A stretch of 7,270 nt of DNA from Actinomycetota bacterium (GTDB taxonomy: Bacteria > Actinomycetota > Actinomycetes > Actinomycetales > Microbacteriaceae). The notes under the pieces are model-generated. The model made no database searches, was not told the DNA's origin, and saw only the letters and a program-made list of their open reading frames with translations. The number at the start of each line of letters is the position of its first letter. Position 1 is the stretch's first letter. The translations under genes were made by a program, and so were the position numbers. Below are positions 1 to 7,222 of the stretch, piece by piece. Where the stretch lies: assembly GCA_009699665.1 (NCBI GenBank), contig WLNS01000069.1, forward strand, positions 1 to 7,270, read 5' to 3'.

Positions 1-1
1 G

Positions 2-73
2 CTGCTGGTTCCGTATTGGATCTGGTGTCTCTATGCCACCACGCTGAACGTTTATCTTGCCGCCAACAACTAG
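2..73 (+). CDS. tspO: TspO/MBR family protein, C-terminal fragment (5' end outside window)
   Basis: Only the last 23 codons and the TAG stop are in the window. The peptide begins LLVPYWIWCLYATTLNVYL and ends AANN. It matches, from memory, the end of the fifth membrane helix of TspO/MBR (tryptophan-rich sensory, translocator) proteins, where a Pro-Tyr, an aromatic-rich stretch and an Ala-Thr-x-Leu-Asn element are typical before a short polar tail. TspO proteins are small inner-membrane proteins with five helices that bind tetrapyrroles and are linked to oxidative stress in bacteria. The call rests on this short match alone. Other small membrane proteins could end similarly, and the rest of the gene lies left of base 1. 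It is co-directional with ogt, which starts 72 bases downstream. Confidence 0.68.
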   Translation: MLVPYWIWCLYATTLNVYLAANN

Positions 74-85
74 CTCATGTGAAAT
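57..85 (+). promoter_or_regulatory. Possible weak sigma70-type promoter upstream of ogt
   Basis: TTGCCG at 57-62 matches the -35 consensus at four of six positions. TGAAAT at 80-85 matches the -10 consensus at four of six. The spacer is the ideal 17 bases. It overlaps the end of the TspO-like gene and would start transcription about 55 bases before the ogt ATG. Matches this weak arise often by chance, so this is only a candidate. Ogt could equally be read through from the upstream gene. Confidence 0.18.
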
Positions 86-145
86 TCATTCCCGCTGGTG
101 TACCCGGTCTCAGTCGGGGTGCCACGGCAGACGTACTCTTGGCCC

Positions 146-637
146 ATGACAAACGACACGGCTTCTCGAATCATTGCCTCACCCGTGGGTCCCATTCATC
201 TGAACGAACAGGGTGGGGCTCTCACGCTTGTGAGGCTGATCGGCTCACAGTCAGCAAAGGTTGACCTGGGTGGTGACTCCACGGCCACGCTCCGTCAGGC
301 TGAGCGCCAGCTCGACGAATATTTTCGAGGGCGCCGGCGCACGTTCGACCTCACGTTGCGACCACAGGGAACTCCCTTTCAGCGCGCCGTGTGGAACGCA
401 CTTGCTCAGATTGACTTCGGAACGACGCGAAGCTACGGCGACATCGCTCGGTCACTCGGGCAACCATCTGCCGCGCGTGCCATTGGCGGAGCCGTGGGCG
501 CTAATCCCCTGGCCATTGTTGTTCCCTGCCACCGCGTCCTTGCCGGCAACGGCCGCCTCACGGGTTTTAGTGGCGGCGACGGAATACCCACCAAGGTGTC
601 GCTGCTCACCCTCGAGGGCATAGAGTTTCGCCCGTGA
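146..637 (+). CDS. ogt: Methylated-DNA--[protein]-cysteine S-methyltransferase
   Basis: The 163-residue product is a one-use DNA repair protein. It flips out O6-methylguanine (or O4-methylthymine) and moves the alkyl group irreversibly onto its own cysteine. The active-site motif PCHRV is at residues 127-131 with acceptor Cys128. Upstream are the arginine finger in ARAIGGAVGANP (Arg111), the Asn hinge (Asn120) and the SYGDIA segment (Tyr97) that correspond to Arg128, Asn137 and Tyr114 of human MGMT. The N-terminal half (residues 8-65) is the usual poorly conserved ribonuclease-H-like domain. There is no Ada-type methyl-phosphotriester domain, so this is the stand-alone Ogt/MGMT form of ordinary length. 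I chose ATG at 146 because family similarity begins soon after it (SPVGPIHL). An in-frame GTG at 98 would add 16 unconserved residues. No clear Shine-Dalgarno precedes 146. The stop TGA overlaps the tag start (GTGA), so the two genes are translationally coupled. Confidence 0.93.
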   Translation: MTNDTASRIIASPVGPIHLNEQGGALTLVRLIGSQSAKVDLGGDSTATLRQAERQLDEYFRGRRRTFDLTLRPQGTPFQRAVWNALAQIDFGTTRSYGDIARSLGQPSAARAIGGAVGANPLAIVVPCHRVLAGNGRLTGFSGGDGIPTKVSLLTLEGIEFRP

Positions 638-663
638 ACGCCGGCATCGTGAACGCCGACATC
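634..663 (+). repeat. 15-bp tandem duplication at the tag start
   Basis: Bases 634-648 (GTGAACGCCGGCATC) and 649-663 (GTGAACGCCGACATC) are head-to-tail copies that differ only at 644/659 (G versus A). The unit is five codons, so frame is kept and the protein starts MNAGI-VNADI. Each copy carries its own in-frame GTG. The first overlaps the ogt stop codon. Confidence 0.9.
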
Positions 664-1245
664 ATCACGGGAACCGACGGCGTCGGCCGATGTTGGTGGG
701 CCGAGTCGGGCAATCACGAGCTTCGGCGGTACCACGATGAGGAGTGGGGCCTTGCCGTGCACGATGATCGGTTGCTTTTCGAGCACATTTGCCTCGAGGG
801 TTTTCAAGCGGGACTCAGCTGGTCGACCGTCTTAAACAAACGACCCGCATTTCGCCGACACTTTCACGACTTTGACATTGCGCGAGTGGCGCGTCTGAGC
901 GTTCGCGACATCGAGCGCATGATGAGCGACCCCGGAATAATTCGAAATCGGGCCAAAATCGAAGCGGCAATCGGTAACGCTGCCATCACCCACGAGTTGG
1001 TGCGATTACGCCCGGGTGCCCTTGATGACCTGTTGTGGAGTTTCGCACCGCAACCGAGAAAACGACGGCTACGCGCGCGCGACGACGTGCCCGCCATCAC
1101 TGCCGAGGCCGAGGCGCTCAGCACAGAATTGCGCAAACGCGGATTCAGGTTTGTGGGGCCGACCACCATGTATGCCCTGATGCAGTCGGCCGGGCTCGTT
1201 GATGACCACCTCGTCGGTTGTCACCGCGCTACACGAGCAGCATGA
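634..1245 (+). CDS. tag: DNA-3-methyladenine glycosylase I
   Basis: The 203-residue product excises 3-methyladenine from alkylated DNA, starting base excision repair. The helix-hairpin-helix glycosylase family signature is clear: RRYHDEEWG (31-39), FEHICLEGFQAGLSW (49-63), GIIRNRAKI (101-109) and FVGPTTMYALMQSAGLVDDHLVGC (173-196). By comparison with E. coli Tag, the zinc ligands are Cys20, His34, His192 and Cys196. Glu55 corresponds to the base-contacting Glu38, and Trp38 and Trp63 correspond to Trp21 and Trp46. All are present, so the enzyme should be active. The first GTG overlaps the ogt stop by four bases. A second in-frame GTG at 649 would give 198 residues. Both lie in a 15-bp tandem duplication, and no strong Shine-Dalgarno separates them. 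Even the shorter form has about 11 more residues before the first zinc cysteine than E. coli Tag. The 3' end overlaps yaaA on the other strand by 17 bp. Confidence 0.94.
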   Translation: MNAGIVNADIITGTDGVGRCWWAESGNHELRRYHDEEWGLAVHDDRLLFEHICLEGFQAGLSWSTVLNKRPAFRRHFHDFDIARVARLSVRDIERMMSDPGIIRNRAKIEAAIGNAAITHELVRLRPGALDDLLWSFAPQPRKRRLRARDDVPAITAEAEALSTELRKRGFRFVGPTTMYALMQSAGLVDDHLVGCHRATRAA

Positions 1246-1984
1246 TCTCACCGTCAGCGGTGATCTCGATGTGCCAACCGTGCGCAACTCCCCACTCACA
1301 CAGGTGCGCCGGTGACGTGATGTCAGCAATTGCGTGAGATTCGGCAAGAGCCCGCACGAACTCGCCTTTGGCCTTTTTGTTGAAGTGGTTAAGGGCTCGT
1401 GTGGCACCGCCCGAGTCGCGCGTAGCAACGCGCAAAAAGTGCGCGTTCGCCGACGCCGGCACGGGTGTCATGTCTGCATAGCCCTCACTGCGGGCATCGA
1501 GAACAAAACCGTCCCACAGTCCGTGCAGGTCGCGGGATGCCTCGACCCAGGTCGCGGTCACTGACCGCGCCAGAGCCGGCAACGTCGACGTGCACGAAAG
1601 CCGATAAGCGGGGATCGCGTCTCCGGCCCCCAGGGGACCCCACAGTGCGGACTGAATGTAGACGTTCGCCAGCACCTGCGCGCGCGCTGTCACCGAGAGA
1701 GTGCCCGCGGAGAGTGCGTCGAAGAGCACCCCGGTATAGCGGTCGATGGCGGGCAACGTGGGTGCGCTGCGAATCATTCGATTGCGCGCGACCTCGAACG
1801 CCAATTTGGGGCCGAGCTTCAAGGCCGACCGGCACGTCACTTCATCCTGTGCCAGCGCAACGACCGCATCGATGAGGTTGCGCCGCGTCGGCGTTAGTTC
1901 TGCGAAACTCAGCTGGTCAAGGTTTACCGGTGTGGCCGCACCACCGTCGCGCTTGGTCTCGGACGGCGGCAGTAAGACACGCAT
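1229..1984 (-). CDS. yaaA: Peroxide stress protein YaaA (DUF328/UPF0246 family)
   Basis: The 251-residue product is close in length to E. coli YaaA (258). Family landmarks appear in order: PPSETK (6-11), RYTGVLFDAL (82-91), SALWGPL (112-118), D122 followed by IPAYRLS (124-130), GYADMTPVP (169-177) and the basic HFNKKAKGEFVR (200-211). In E. coli the gene belongs to the OxyR regulon and limits damage during hydrogen peroxide stress by lowering free iron. The fold has been reported to bind DNA, but its exact biochemistry remains unsettled. The ATG at 1984 directly precedes the conserved RVLLPPSETK, so the start is firm. It lies 15 bases after the atpC stop with no good Shine-Dalgarno in that gap. 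The nearest purine-rich stretch is in the last codons of atpC, which suggests translational coupling and readout as the last gene of the atp operon. Its last 17 bases overlap the end of tag on the opposite strand. Confidence 0.92.
   Translation of the reverse strand: MRVLLPPSETKRDGGAATPVNLDQLSFAELTPTRRNLIDAVVALAQDEVTCRSALKLGPKLAFEVARNRMIRSAPTLPAIDRYTGVLFDALSAGTLSVTARAQVLANVYIQSALWGPLGAGDAIPAYRLSCTSTLPALARSVTATWVEASRDLHGLWDGFVLDARSEGYADMTPVPASANAHFLRVATRDSGGATRALNHFNKKAKGEFVRALAESHAIADITSPAHLCEWGVAHGWHIEITADGEIMLLV
1248..1263 (+). repeat. Small hairpin just after the tag stop codon
   Basis: TCACCG, loop TCAG, CGGTGA form six perfect pairs starting two bases after the tag TGA. No T-run follows on the + strand. 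The same bases are coding (the penultimate part of yaaA) on the - strand. It could mark the 3' end of the ogt-tag transcript, but chance is a fair alternative. Confidence 0.35.
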
Positions 1985-1990
1985 GCGTGG

Positions 1991-2003
1991 GTAGGGGACC
2001 TAC
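1991..2003 (-). repeat. Small hairpin over the atpC stop codon
   Basis: On the - strand GTAGG, loop TCC, CCTAC form five pairs covering the atpC TAG and most of the gap to yaaA. With no T-run it is not a terminator. It might affect readthrough translation into yaaA, though a five-pair stem is marginal. Confidence 0.25.
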
Positions 2004-2269
2004 TCCACAATCTCGGCGGCCGAGGCCACCACAGAGACGTTGTTGTTCTCGACCGAGAGAAAACCGCCCTCGGCATTCGCCGTAATCTGGGATCCGTCGG
2101 CAATCGTCACGCGCACGTTGCCCGATGCCAGAATGGCCAGCATGGGTTCGTGACCGGGCAGAATACCAATCTCGCCCTCAACGGTCTTGGCCACAACCAT
2201 ACGTGCCTCGCCCGACCACACATCTTTGTCGGCCGAAACCACGCTCACCCGAAGCCCGGCGGTGGCCAT
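2000..2269 (-). CDS. atpC: F1Fo ATP synthase epsilon subunit (short form, beta-sandwich domain only)
   Basis: The 89-residue product is the small rotor subunit that joins gamma to the c-ring. It shows the N-terminal beta-sandwich: LRVSVVSADKDVWSGEA (6-22), the hallmark GEIGILPGHEPMLAIL (32-47), and a final strand GGFLSVENNNVSVVASAAEIV (68-88). It stops there. The C-terminal helix-turn-helix of about 40-50 residues, which in E. coli and Bacillus epsilon binds ATP or inserts into F1 to inhibit hydrolysis, is missing. The downstream bases (a 15-base gap, then yaaA) leave no room for it, so this is not a sequencing truncation. From memory, short epsilon subunits are usual in several actinobacterial families. 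I chose ATG at 2269, two bases after the atpD stop. The GTG at 2302 would add 11 unconserved residues over the end of atpD. The Shine-Dalgarno lies inside atpD. Confidence 0.94.
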   Translation of the reverse strand: MATAGLRVSVVSADKDVWSGEARMVVAKTVEGEIGILPGHEPMLAILASGNVRVTIADGSQITANAEGGFLSVENNNVSVVASAAEIVE

Positions 2270-2271
2270 GG

Positions 2272-3720
2272 CTAGCCGTTCTCCTTTTGGATCTGAGCCC
2301 ACTTCTCTTCAACGTCGGTGATGGGGCCAACGTTGAAGAAGGCCTGCTCGGCGACGTGATCGAAGTCACCCTTGCAGATGGCGTCGAACGACTCGATGGT
2401 GTCTTTGAGCGGAACGGTCGAGCCCTCAACACCCGTGAACTTCTTGGCCATGTAGGTGTTCTGCGACAGGAACTGCTGAATGCGGCGCGCGCGCGACACG
2501 GTGACCTTGTCTTCTTCAGACAGCTCGTCGACACCGAGGATGGCGATGATCTCTTGCAGTTCCTTGTTCTTCTGCAGGATCGACTTAACCGTGGTGGCCA
2601 CGCGGTAGTGATCTTCGCCCAAGTAACGCGGGTCGAGGATGCGACTCGTCGACGTCAACGGGTCTACGGCCGGGTAGAGCCCGCGTGATGCGATCTCGCG
2701 CGACAGCTCCGTGGTGGCATCGAGGTGCGCGAAGGTGGTGGCCGGTGCGGGGTCGGTGTAGTCATCGGCCGGCACGTAGATGGCCTGAAGTGACGTGATG
2801 GAGTGGCCGCGAGTTGAGGTGATGCGCTCCTGGAGGAGGCCCATCTCATCAGCCAGGTTGGGCTGGTATCCCACGGCAGAGGGCATGCGACCCAGCAGGG
2901 TCGACACCTCGGAACCGGCCTGCGTGAAACGGAAGATGTTGTCGATGAACAACAGCACGTCTTGCTTTTGCACGTCACGGAAGTACTCGGCCATGGTCAG
3001 CGCCGAGAGTGCGACGCGCAGACGCGTTCCGGGTGGCTCATCCATCTGGCCGAACACTAGGGCGGTCTTGTCAAAAACTCCGGCTTCTTCCATCTCGTGA
3101 ATGAGGTCGTTGCCCTCACGCGTGCGCTCACCGACACCGGCGAACACCGACACACCACCGTGGTCCTGAGCCACGCGCTGAATCATTTCTTGAATCAAAA
3201 CCGTCTTGCCCACACCGGCTCCACCGAAGAGGCCGATCTTTCCACCCTGCACGTAGGGGGTCAGGAGGTCAATGACCTTGATGCCGGTCTCAAAGAGCTG
3301 CGTCTTCGACTCGAGCTGGTCGAAGGGGGGCGGGTCGCGGTGAATCGGCCAGCGTTCCTTGATGTCAAACTTCTCACCGGGGGCGCCGTTGAGGATGTCG
3401 CCCGTGACGTTGAACACCTTGCCCTTGGTGATATCGCCCACGGGCACCGAAATCGGGGCGCCCGTGTCGCGCACCTCTTGGCCGCGCACGAGACCGTCGG
3501 TGGGCTTGAGGGCAATGGCGCGCACCACGTCGTCGCCAAGGTGCTGAGCAACCTCGAGCGTCAGCTTGGTGGATACCTTGCCAATGACGATGTCGGTCTC
3601 CAGGGCGTTGTAGATGCCCGGAATCGCGTCGTGCGGGAACTCAATGTCAACAACCGGTCCGGTCACGCGGGCGATACGGCCCACGCCGGTCTGAGTTGCC
3701 TTCTTCGTTGCAGTAGCCAT
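2272..3720 (-). CDS. atpD: F1Fo ATP synthase beta subunit (catalytic)
   Basis: The 482-residue product forms, as three copies alternating with alpha, the catalytic sites for ATP synthesis. The beta-barrel (about residues 13-90) starts GVGRIARVTGPVVDIEFP. The nucleotide-binding domain has Walker A GGAGVGKT (166-173), the catalytic-Glu segment GERTREGND (197-205, Glu198 equivalent to E. coli Glu181), Walker B LLFID (256-260) and the alpha/beta signature PAVDPLTSTS (350-359) after the adenine-stacking Tyr349. The helical C-terminal domain carries an intact DELSEED (398-404) that pushes on gamma. All catalytic residues are present and the length is normal. I chose ATG at 3720, which has an AGAGAGAAG Shine-Dalgarno-like stretch seven bases upstream. 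The in-frame TTG further up (3804) would run into atpG with an unconserved leader. The gene lies 46 bases behind atpG and is followed two bases later by atpC. Confidence 0.98.
   Translation of the reverse strand: MATATKKATQTGVGRIARVTGPVVDIEFPHDAIPGIYNALETDIVIGKVSTKLTLEVAQHLGDDVVRAIALKPTDGLVRGQEVRDTGAPISVPVGDITKGKVFNVTGDILNGAPGEKFDIKERWPIHRDPPPFDQLESKTQLFETGIKVIDLLTPYVQGGKIGLFGGAGVGKTVLIQEMIQRVAQDHGGVSVFAGVGERTREGNDLIHEMEEAGVFDKTALVFGQMDEPPGTRLRVALSALTMAEYFRDVQKQDVLLFIDNIFRFTQAGSEVSTLLGRMPSAVGYQPNLADEMGLLQERITSTRGHSITSLQAIYVPADDYTDPAPATTFAHLDATTELSREIASRGLYPAVDPLTSTSRILDPRYLGEDHYRVATTVKSILQKNKELQEIIAILGVDELSEEDKVTVSRARRIQQFLSQNTYMAKKFTGVEGSTVPLKDTIESFDAICKGDFDHVAEQAFFNVGPITDVEEKWAQIQKENG
2281..2288 (-). 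promoter_or_regulatory. atpC ribosome binding site inside the end of atpD
   Basis: On the - strand the sequence is AAAAGGAG, eleven bases before the atpC ATG at 2269. It is made of the last codons of atpD (Gln-Lys-Glu). It supports ATG 2269 over the upstream GTG and suggests that epsilon translation is coupled to beta termination. Confidence 0.7.
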
Positions 3721-3766
3721 TGGGTTTCTTCTCTCTTGCGTTGACTTGATCGTCGTCGGGGGTGTG

Positions 3767-4666
3767 TTACTTGGCGTCGGACAGCGCGTCTGCGCCGCCG
3801 ACAATTTCGGAAATCTGCTGGGTGATCTCTGATTGACGTGCGTTGTTGGCCAGGCGGGTGTATTCGCGGATCAGTTTGTCGGCGTTGTCGGATGCCGACT
3901 TCATGGCGCGCTGGCGGCTGGCGTGCTCAGAGGCGGCCGACTGCAACATGGCGTTGTAGATGCGGCTTTCGATGTAGACGGGAAGCAGCGCGTCGAGCAC
4001 CTTGTCGGCATCCGGTTCGAACTCGTAGAGCGGAAGCACCTCGTTGGCACCCGGCTCTGCGACACCCTCAACAATTTCGAGGGGAAGAACGCGCACAACT
4101 TGGGGAACCTGGCTCACCATGTTCACAAAGCGGTTGTAGACAATGTGAATCTCGTCGACTCCGCCCTCGCTGGCATCTCGCAGGAATGACTCAAGAATCG
4201 CGGCACCGATTTCACGGGCCGTCTCGAAAACGGGAGCGTCCGTGCCACCCGTCCACACGCGCTCGGGCGTGCGGCGACGGAACGAGAAATAAGCGTTGGC
4301 CTTGCGACCCACCAAGAAATAGGCGACGTCTTTGCCCTCGCTGCGCAGGAGCTCCGCCAACTGCTCAGCCTCGCGCAGCACCTGCGAGCTAAAAGCGCCT
4401 GCCAGGCCGCGGTCCGACGCAAAGATCACAATCGCCGCACGCTCCACGATCAGGGGCTCGGTGGTGAGCACGTGACTGATGTTTGTGTAGGTTGCTACGG
4501 CCGAGACGGCGCGCGTGACGGCGCGCGAATACGGGGCCGCTGCCGCAACTCGGGCCTGCGCTTTTTGAATGCGCGACGCCGAGATGAGCTCCATGGCCCT
4601 CGTAATCTTCTTGGTCGTCTGGGCAGAACGAATTTTCTGCCGGTAGACCCGAAGCTGCGCTCCCAT
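3767..4666 (-). CDS. atpG: F1Fo ATP synthase gamma subunit
   Basis: The 299-residue product is the central shaft that turns inside the alpha3beta3 ring. The N-terminal helix starts MGAQLRVYRQKIRSAQTTKKITRAMELIS with the conserved TKKITRAMEL. The Rossmann-like middle domain includes VIFASDRGLAGAFSS (80-94) and DEIHIVYNRFVNMVSQVPQV (171-190). The C-terminal helix has SASDNADKLIREYTRLANNARQSEITQQISEIVGGADAL (257-295 region), which is the family signature. Position 284 in ITQQISEIVGG is Gln (codon CAG at 3815-3817). Most gamma subunits have Glu there, equivalent to E. coli Glu275. The ATG at 4666 has AGAGAAGG six bases upstream. The gene lies 56 bases behind atpA and 46 before atpD. Confidence 0.97.
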   Translation of the reverse strand: MGAQLRVYRQKIRSAQTTKKITRAMELISASRIQKAQARVAAAAPYSRAVTRAVSAVATYTNISHVLTTEPLIVERAAIVIFASDRGLAGAFSSQVLREAEQLAELLRSEGKDVAYFLVGRKANAYFSFRRRTPERVWTGGTDAPVFETAREIGAAILESFLRDASEGGVDEIHIVYNRFVNMVSQVPQVVRVLPLEIVEGVAEPGANEVLPLYEFEPDADKVLDALLPVYIESRIYNAMLQSAASEHASRQRAMKSASDNADKLIREYTRLANNARQSEITQQISEIVGGADALSDAK

Positions 4667-4672
4667 TGCTTG

Positions 4673-4680
4673 CCTTCTCT
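4673..4680 (-). promoter_or_regulatory. atpG ribosome binding site
   Basis: AGAGAAGG on the - strand, six bases before the atpG ATG. This is good spacing and confirms the start. Confidence 0.6.
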
Positions 4681-4722
4681 TAGTTCGTTATCGTCGGTCG
4701 TTGTGTGTCGCGCTTCAGCGGC

Positions 4723-6360
<1,638 letters not shown>

Positions 6361-6370
6361 TATTCTCAGT

Positions 6371-6377
6371 TCCTTTT
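6371..6377 (-). promoter_or_regulatory. atpA ribosome binding site
   Basis: AAAAGGA on the - strand, ten bases before the atpA ATG and five bases after the foot of the hairpin at 6383-6400. It is one of the better Shine-Dalgarno sequences in this operon, as might be expected for a subunit needed in three copies per complex. Confidence 0.65.
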
Positions 6378-6382
6378 CTGAT

Positions 6383-6400
6383 GGAGGCCTGACGGCCTCC
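6383..6400 (-). repeat. Perfect 7-bp GC-rich hairpin between atpH and atpA
   Basis: The - strand reads GGAGGCC, loop GTCA, GGCCTCC: seven perfect pairs with a four-base loop, in the 64-base gap between the atpH stop and the atpA start. No T-run follows, so it is not an ordinary intrinsic terminator for the operon. It could shape mRNA processing or stability, or set delta versus alpha expression. A role is inferred only from position and strength. Confidence 0.75.
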
Positions 6401-6424
6401 GGGTTATCAACGCGGCTGCCGGCG

Positions 6425-7222
6425 TCAGCCGACGAGCTCGCGCCTCAGCTCGTTAAGGCGCGACGAGATAGAACCGTCCATCACGTCATCGCCCACCTGG
6501 ATTCGAATTCCGCCGATGAGTAACTCATCAACGTTCGCGTTGATCAATATCTCGCGGCCGTAGGTCTTCGTGAGGCTCTTCGCCACAGAAGATAATTGTT
6601 CTGCCGTCAGCGCCCGCGCGCTCTCTACCGTGGCCACGGAAGCACCCGCTTCGTCGGCGACAACGGCGGCGGCATGAGCCATCAGGGCGCCAATACGGCG
6701 CCCCCGGGGCTGAGCCACGAGCGACGAGATGATCTCAATAGTGGCCGGATGAGCTTTGCCCGTGAGCAGAGTCGACGCCAGTCGGGCTTTAGCCGCGGGA
6801 TCACCGAGTTTGCTTCCGAGCGTCAACTCGAGTTCCGCATCTGTTGACACGGCCCGCGAGAAGGCAAAGATTTCAGCCTCAAGGCTGGCTGCCGGACCCG
6901 CGGCGATGGCCGCACTTCGTAGCGCAATGTCTTCGAAACCACCGAGAAGGTCGTTCGGTGTTGACCACCGTTGACCGACGATTGTCGAAGTCAGCGTGGC
7001 CGCAGCACCAGACAGGGCCGCACCGAAGACCTTGCCCAGAAGTTCAGACTTCGTCGTTGGCTGCACCGAAGCGTCTGCCAGAGCGGCCGACAGTTGCGAT
7101 GAGCTGGCAATGGCACGCCCGACGGAAAACAGCGTTGCCGCCGTGCCCACGTCACACGACGCCGCAAGAGCGCTGAGCGCTTCTCGTGACGTGGCAAGTG
7201 CCTGCCTGCTCGCGCTGCCCAT
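6425..7222 (-). CDS. atpH: F1Fo ATP synthase delta subunit (OSCP)
   Basis: The 265-residue product sits on top of the F1 head and ties it to the b-subunit stator stalk. The N-terminal part (1-105) is the helical bundle that binds the alpha N-termini. The OSCP signature lies near the C-terminus as ILINANVDELLIGGIRIQVG (225-244) and fits the family pattern with its Ile-Gly-Gly core. The preceding GRRIGALMAHAAAVVADEAG (174-193) is also typical of the family. It is much longer than E. coli delta (177), but about 260-270 residues is usual for actinobacteria. It is not the b-delta fusion found in mycobacteria, because a separate atpF ends just upstream. The ATG at 7222 shares one base with the atpF stop (TAATG). 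A GGAGAAGG stretch within atpF (7233-7240) can serve as ribosome binding site. Confidence 0.96.
   Translation of the reverse strand: MGSASRQALATSREALSALAASCDVGTAATLFSVGRAIASSSQLSAALADASVQPTTKSELLGKVFGAALSGAAATLTSTIVGQRWSTPNDLLGGFEDIALRSAAIAAGPAASLEAEIFAFSRAVSTDAELELTLGSKLGDPAAKARLASTLLTGKAHPATIEIISSLVAQPRGRRIGALMAHAAAVVADEAGASVATVESARALTAEQLSSVAKSLTKTYGREILINANVDELLIGGIRIQVGDDVMDGSISSRLNELRRELVG

Noticed and set aside
102..120. Possible terminator (ACCC paired with GGGT) between the TspO-like gene and ogt
   Set aside because: Only four continuous pairs, a large loop and no T-run.
98..145. Upstream GTG start for ogt at 98
   Set aside because: It adds 16 residues with no family similarity. 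The conserved region begins shortly after the ATG at 146.
16..264. Open frame from 16 running into ogt
   Set aside because: It overlaps the TspO-like tail and the start of ogt in another frame and shows no family similarity.
1465..1875. Open + strand frame opposite yaaA
   Set aside because: Pro/Arg/Ser-rich low-information translation, antisense to a gene with clear family motifs.
2270..2302. Upstream GTG start for atpC
   Set aside because: It adds 11 unconserved residues overlapping the end of atpD. The ATG at 2269 has AAAAGGAG upstream.
3097..3744. Long + strand open frame (215 codons) opposite atpD
   Set aside because: Antisense shadow of the conserved beta subunit, with no recognisable domain or ribosome binding site.
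3721..3804. Upstream TTG start for atpD
   Set aside because: It would overlap atpG and add an unconserved 28-residue leader. The ATG at 3720 has a suitable purine-rich site upstream and family-like N-terminus.
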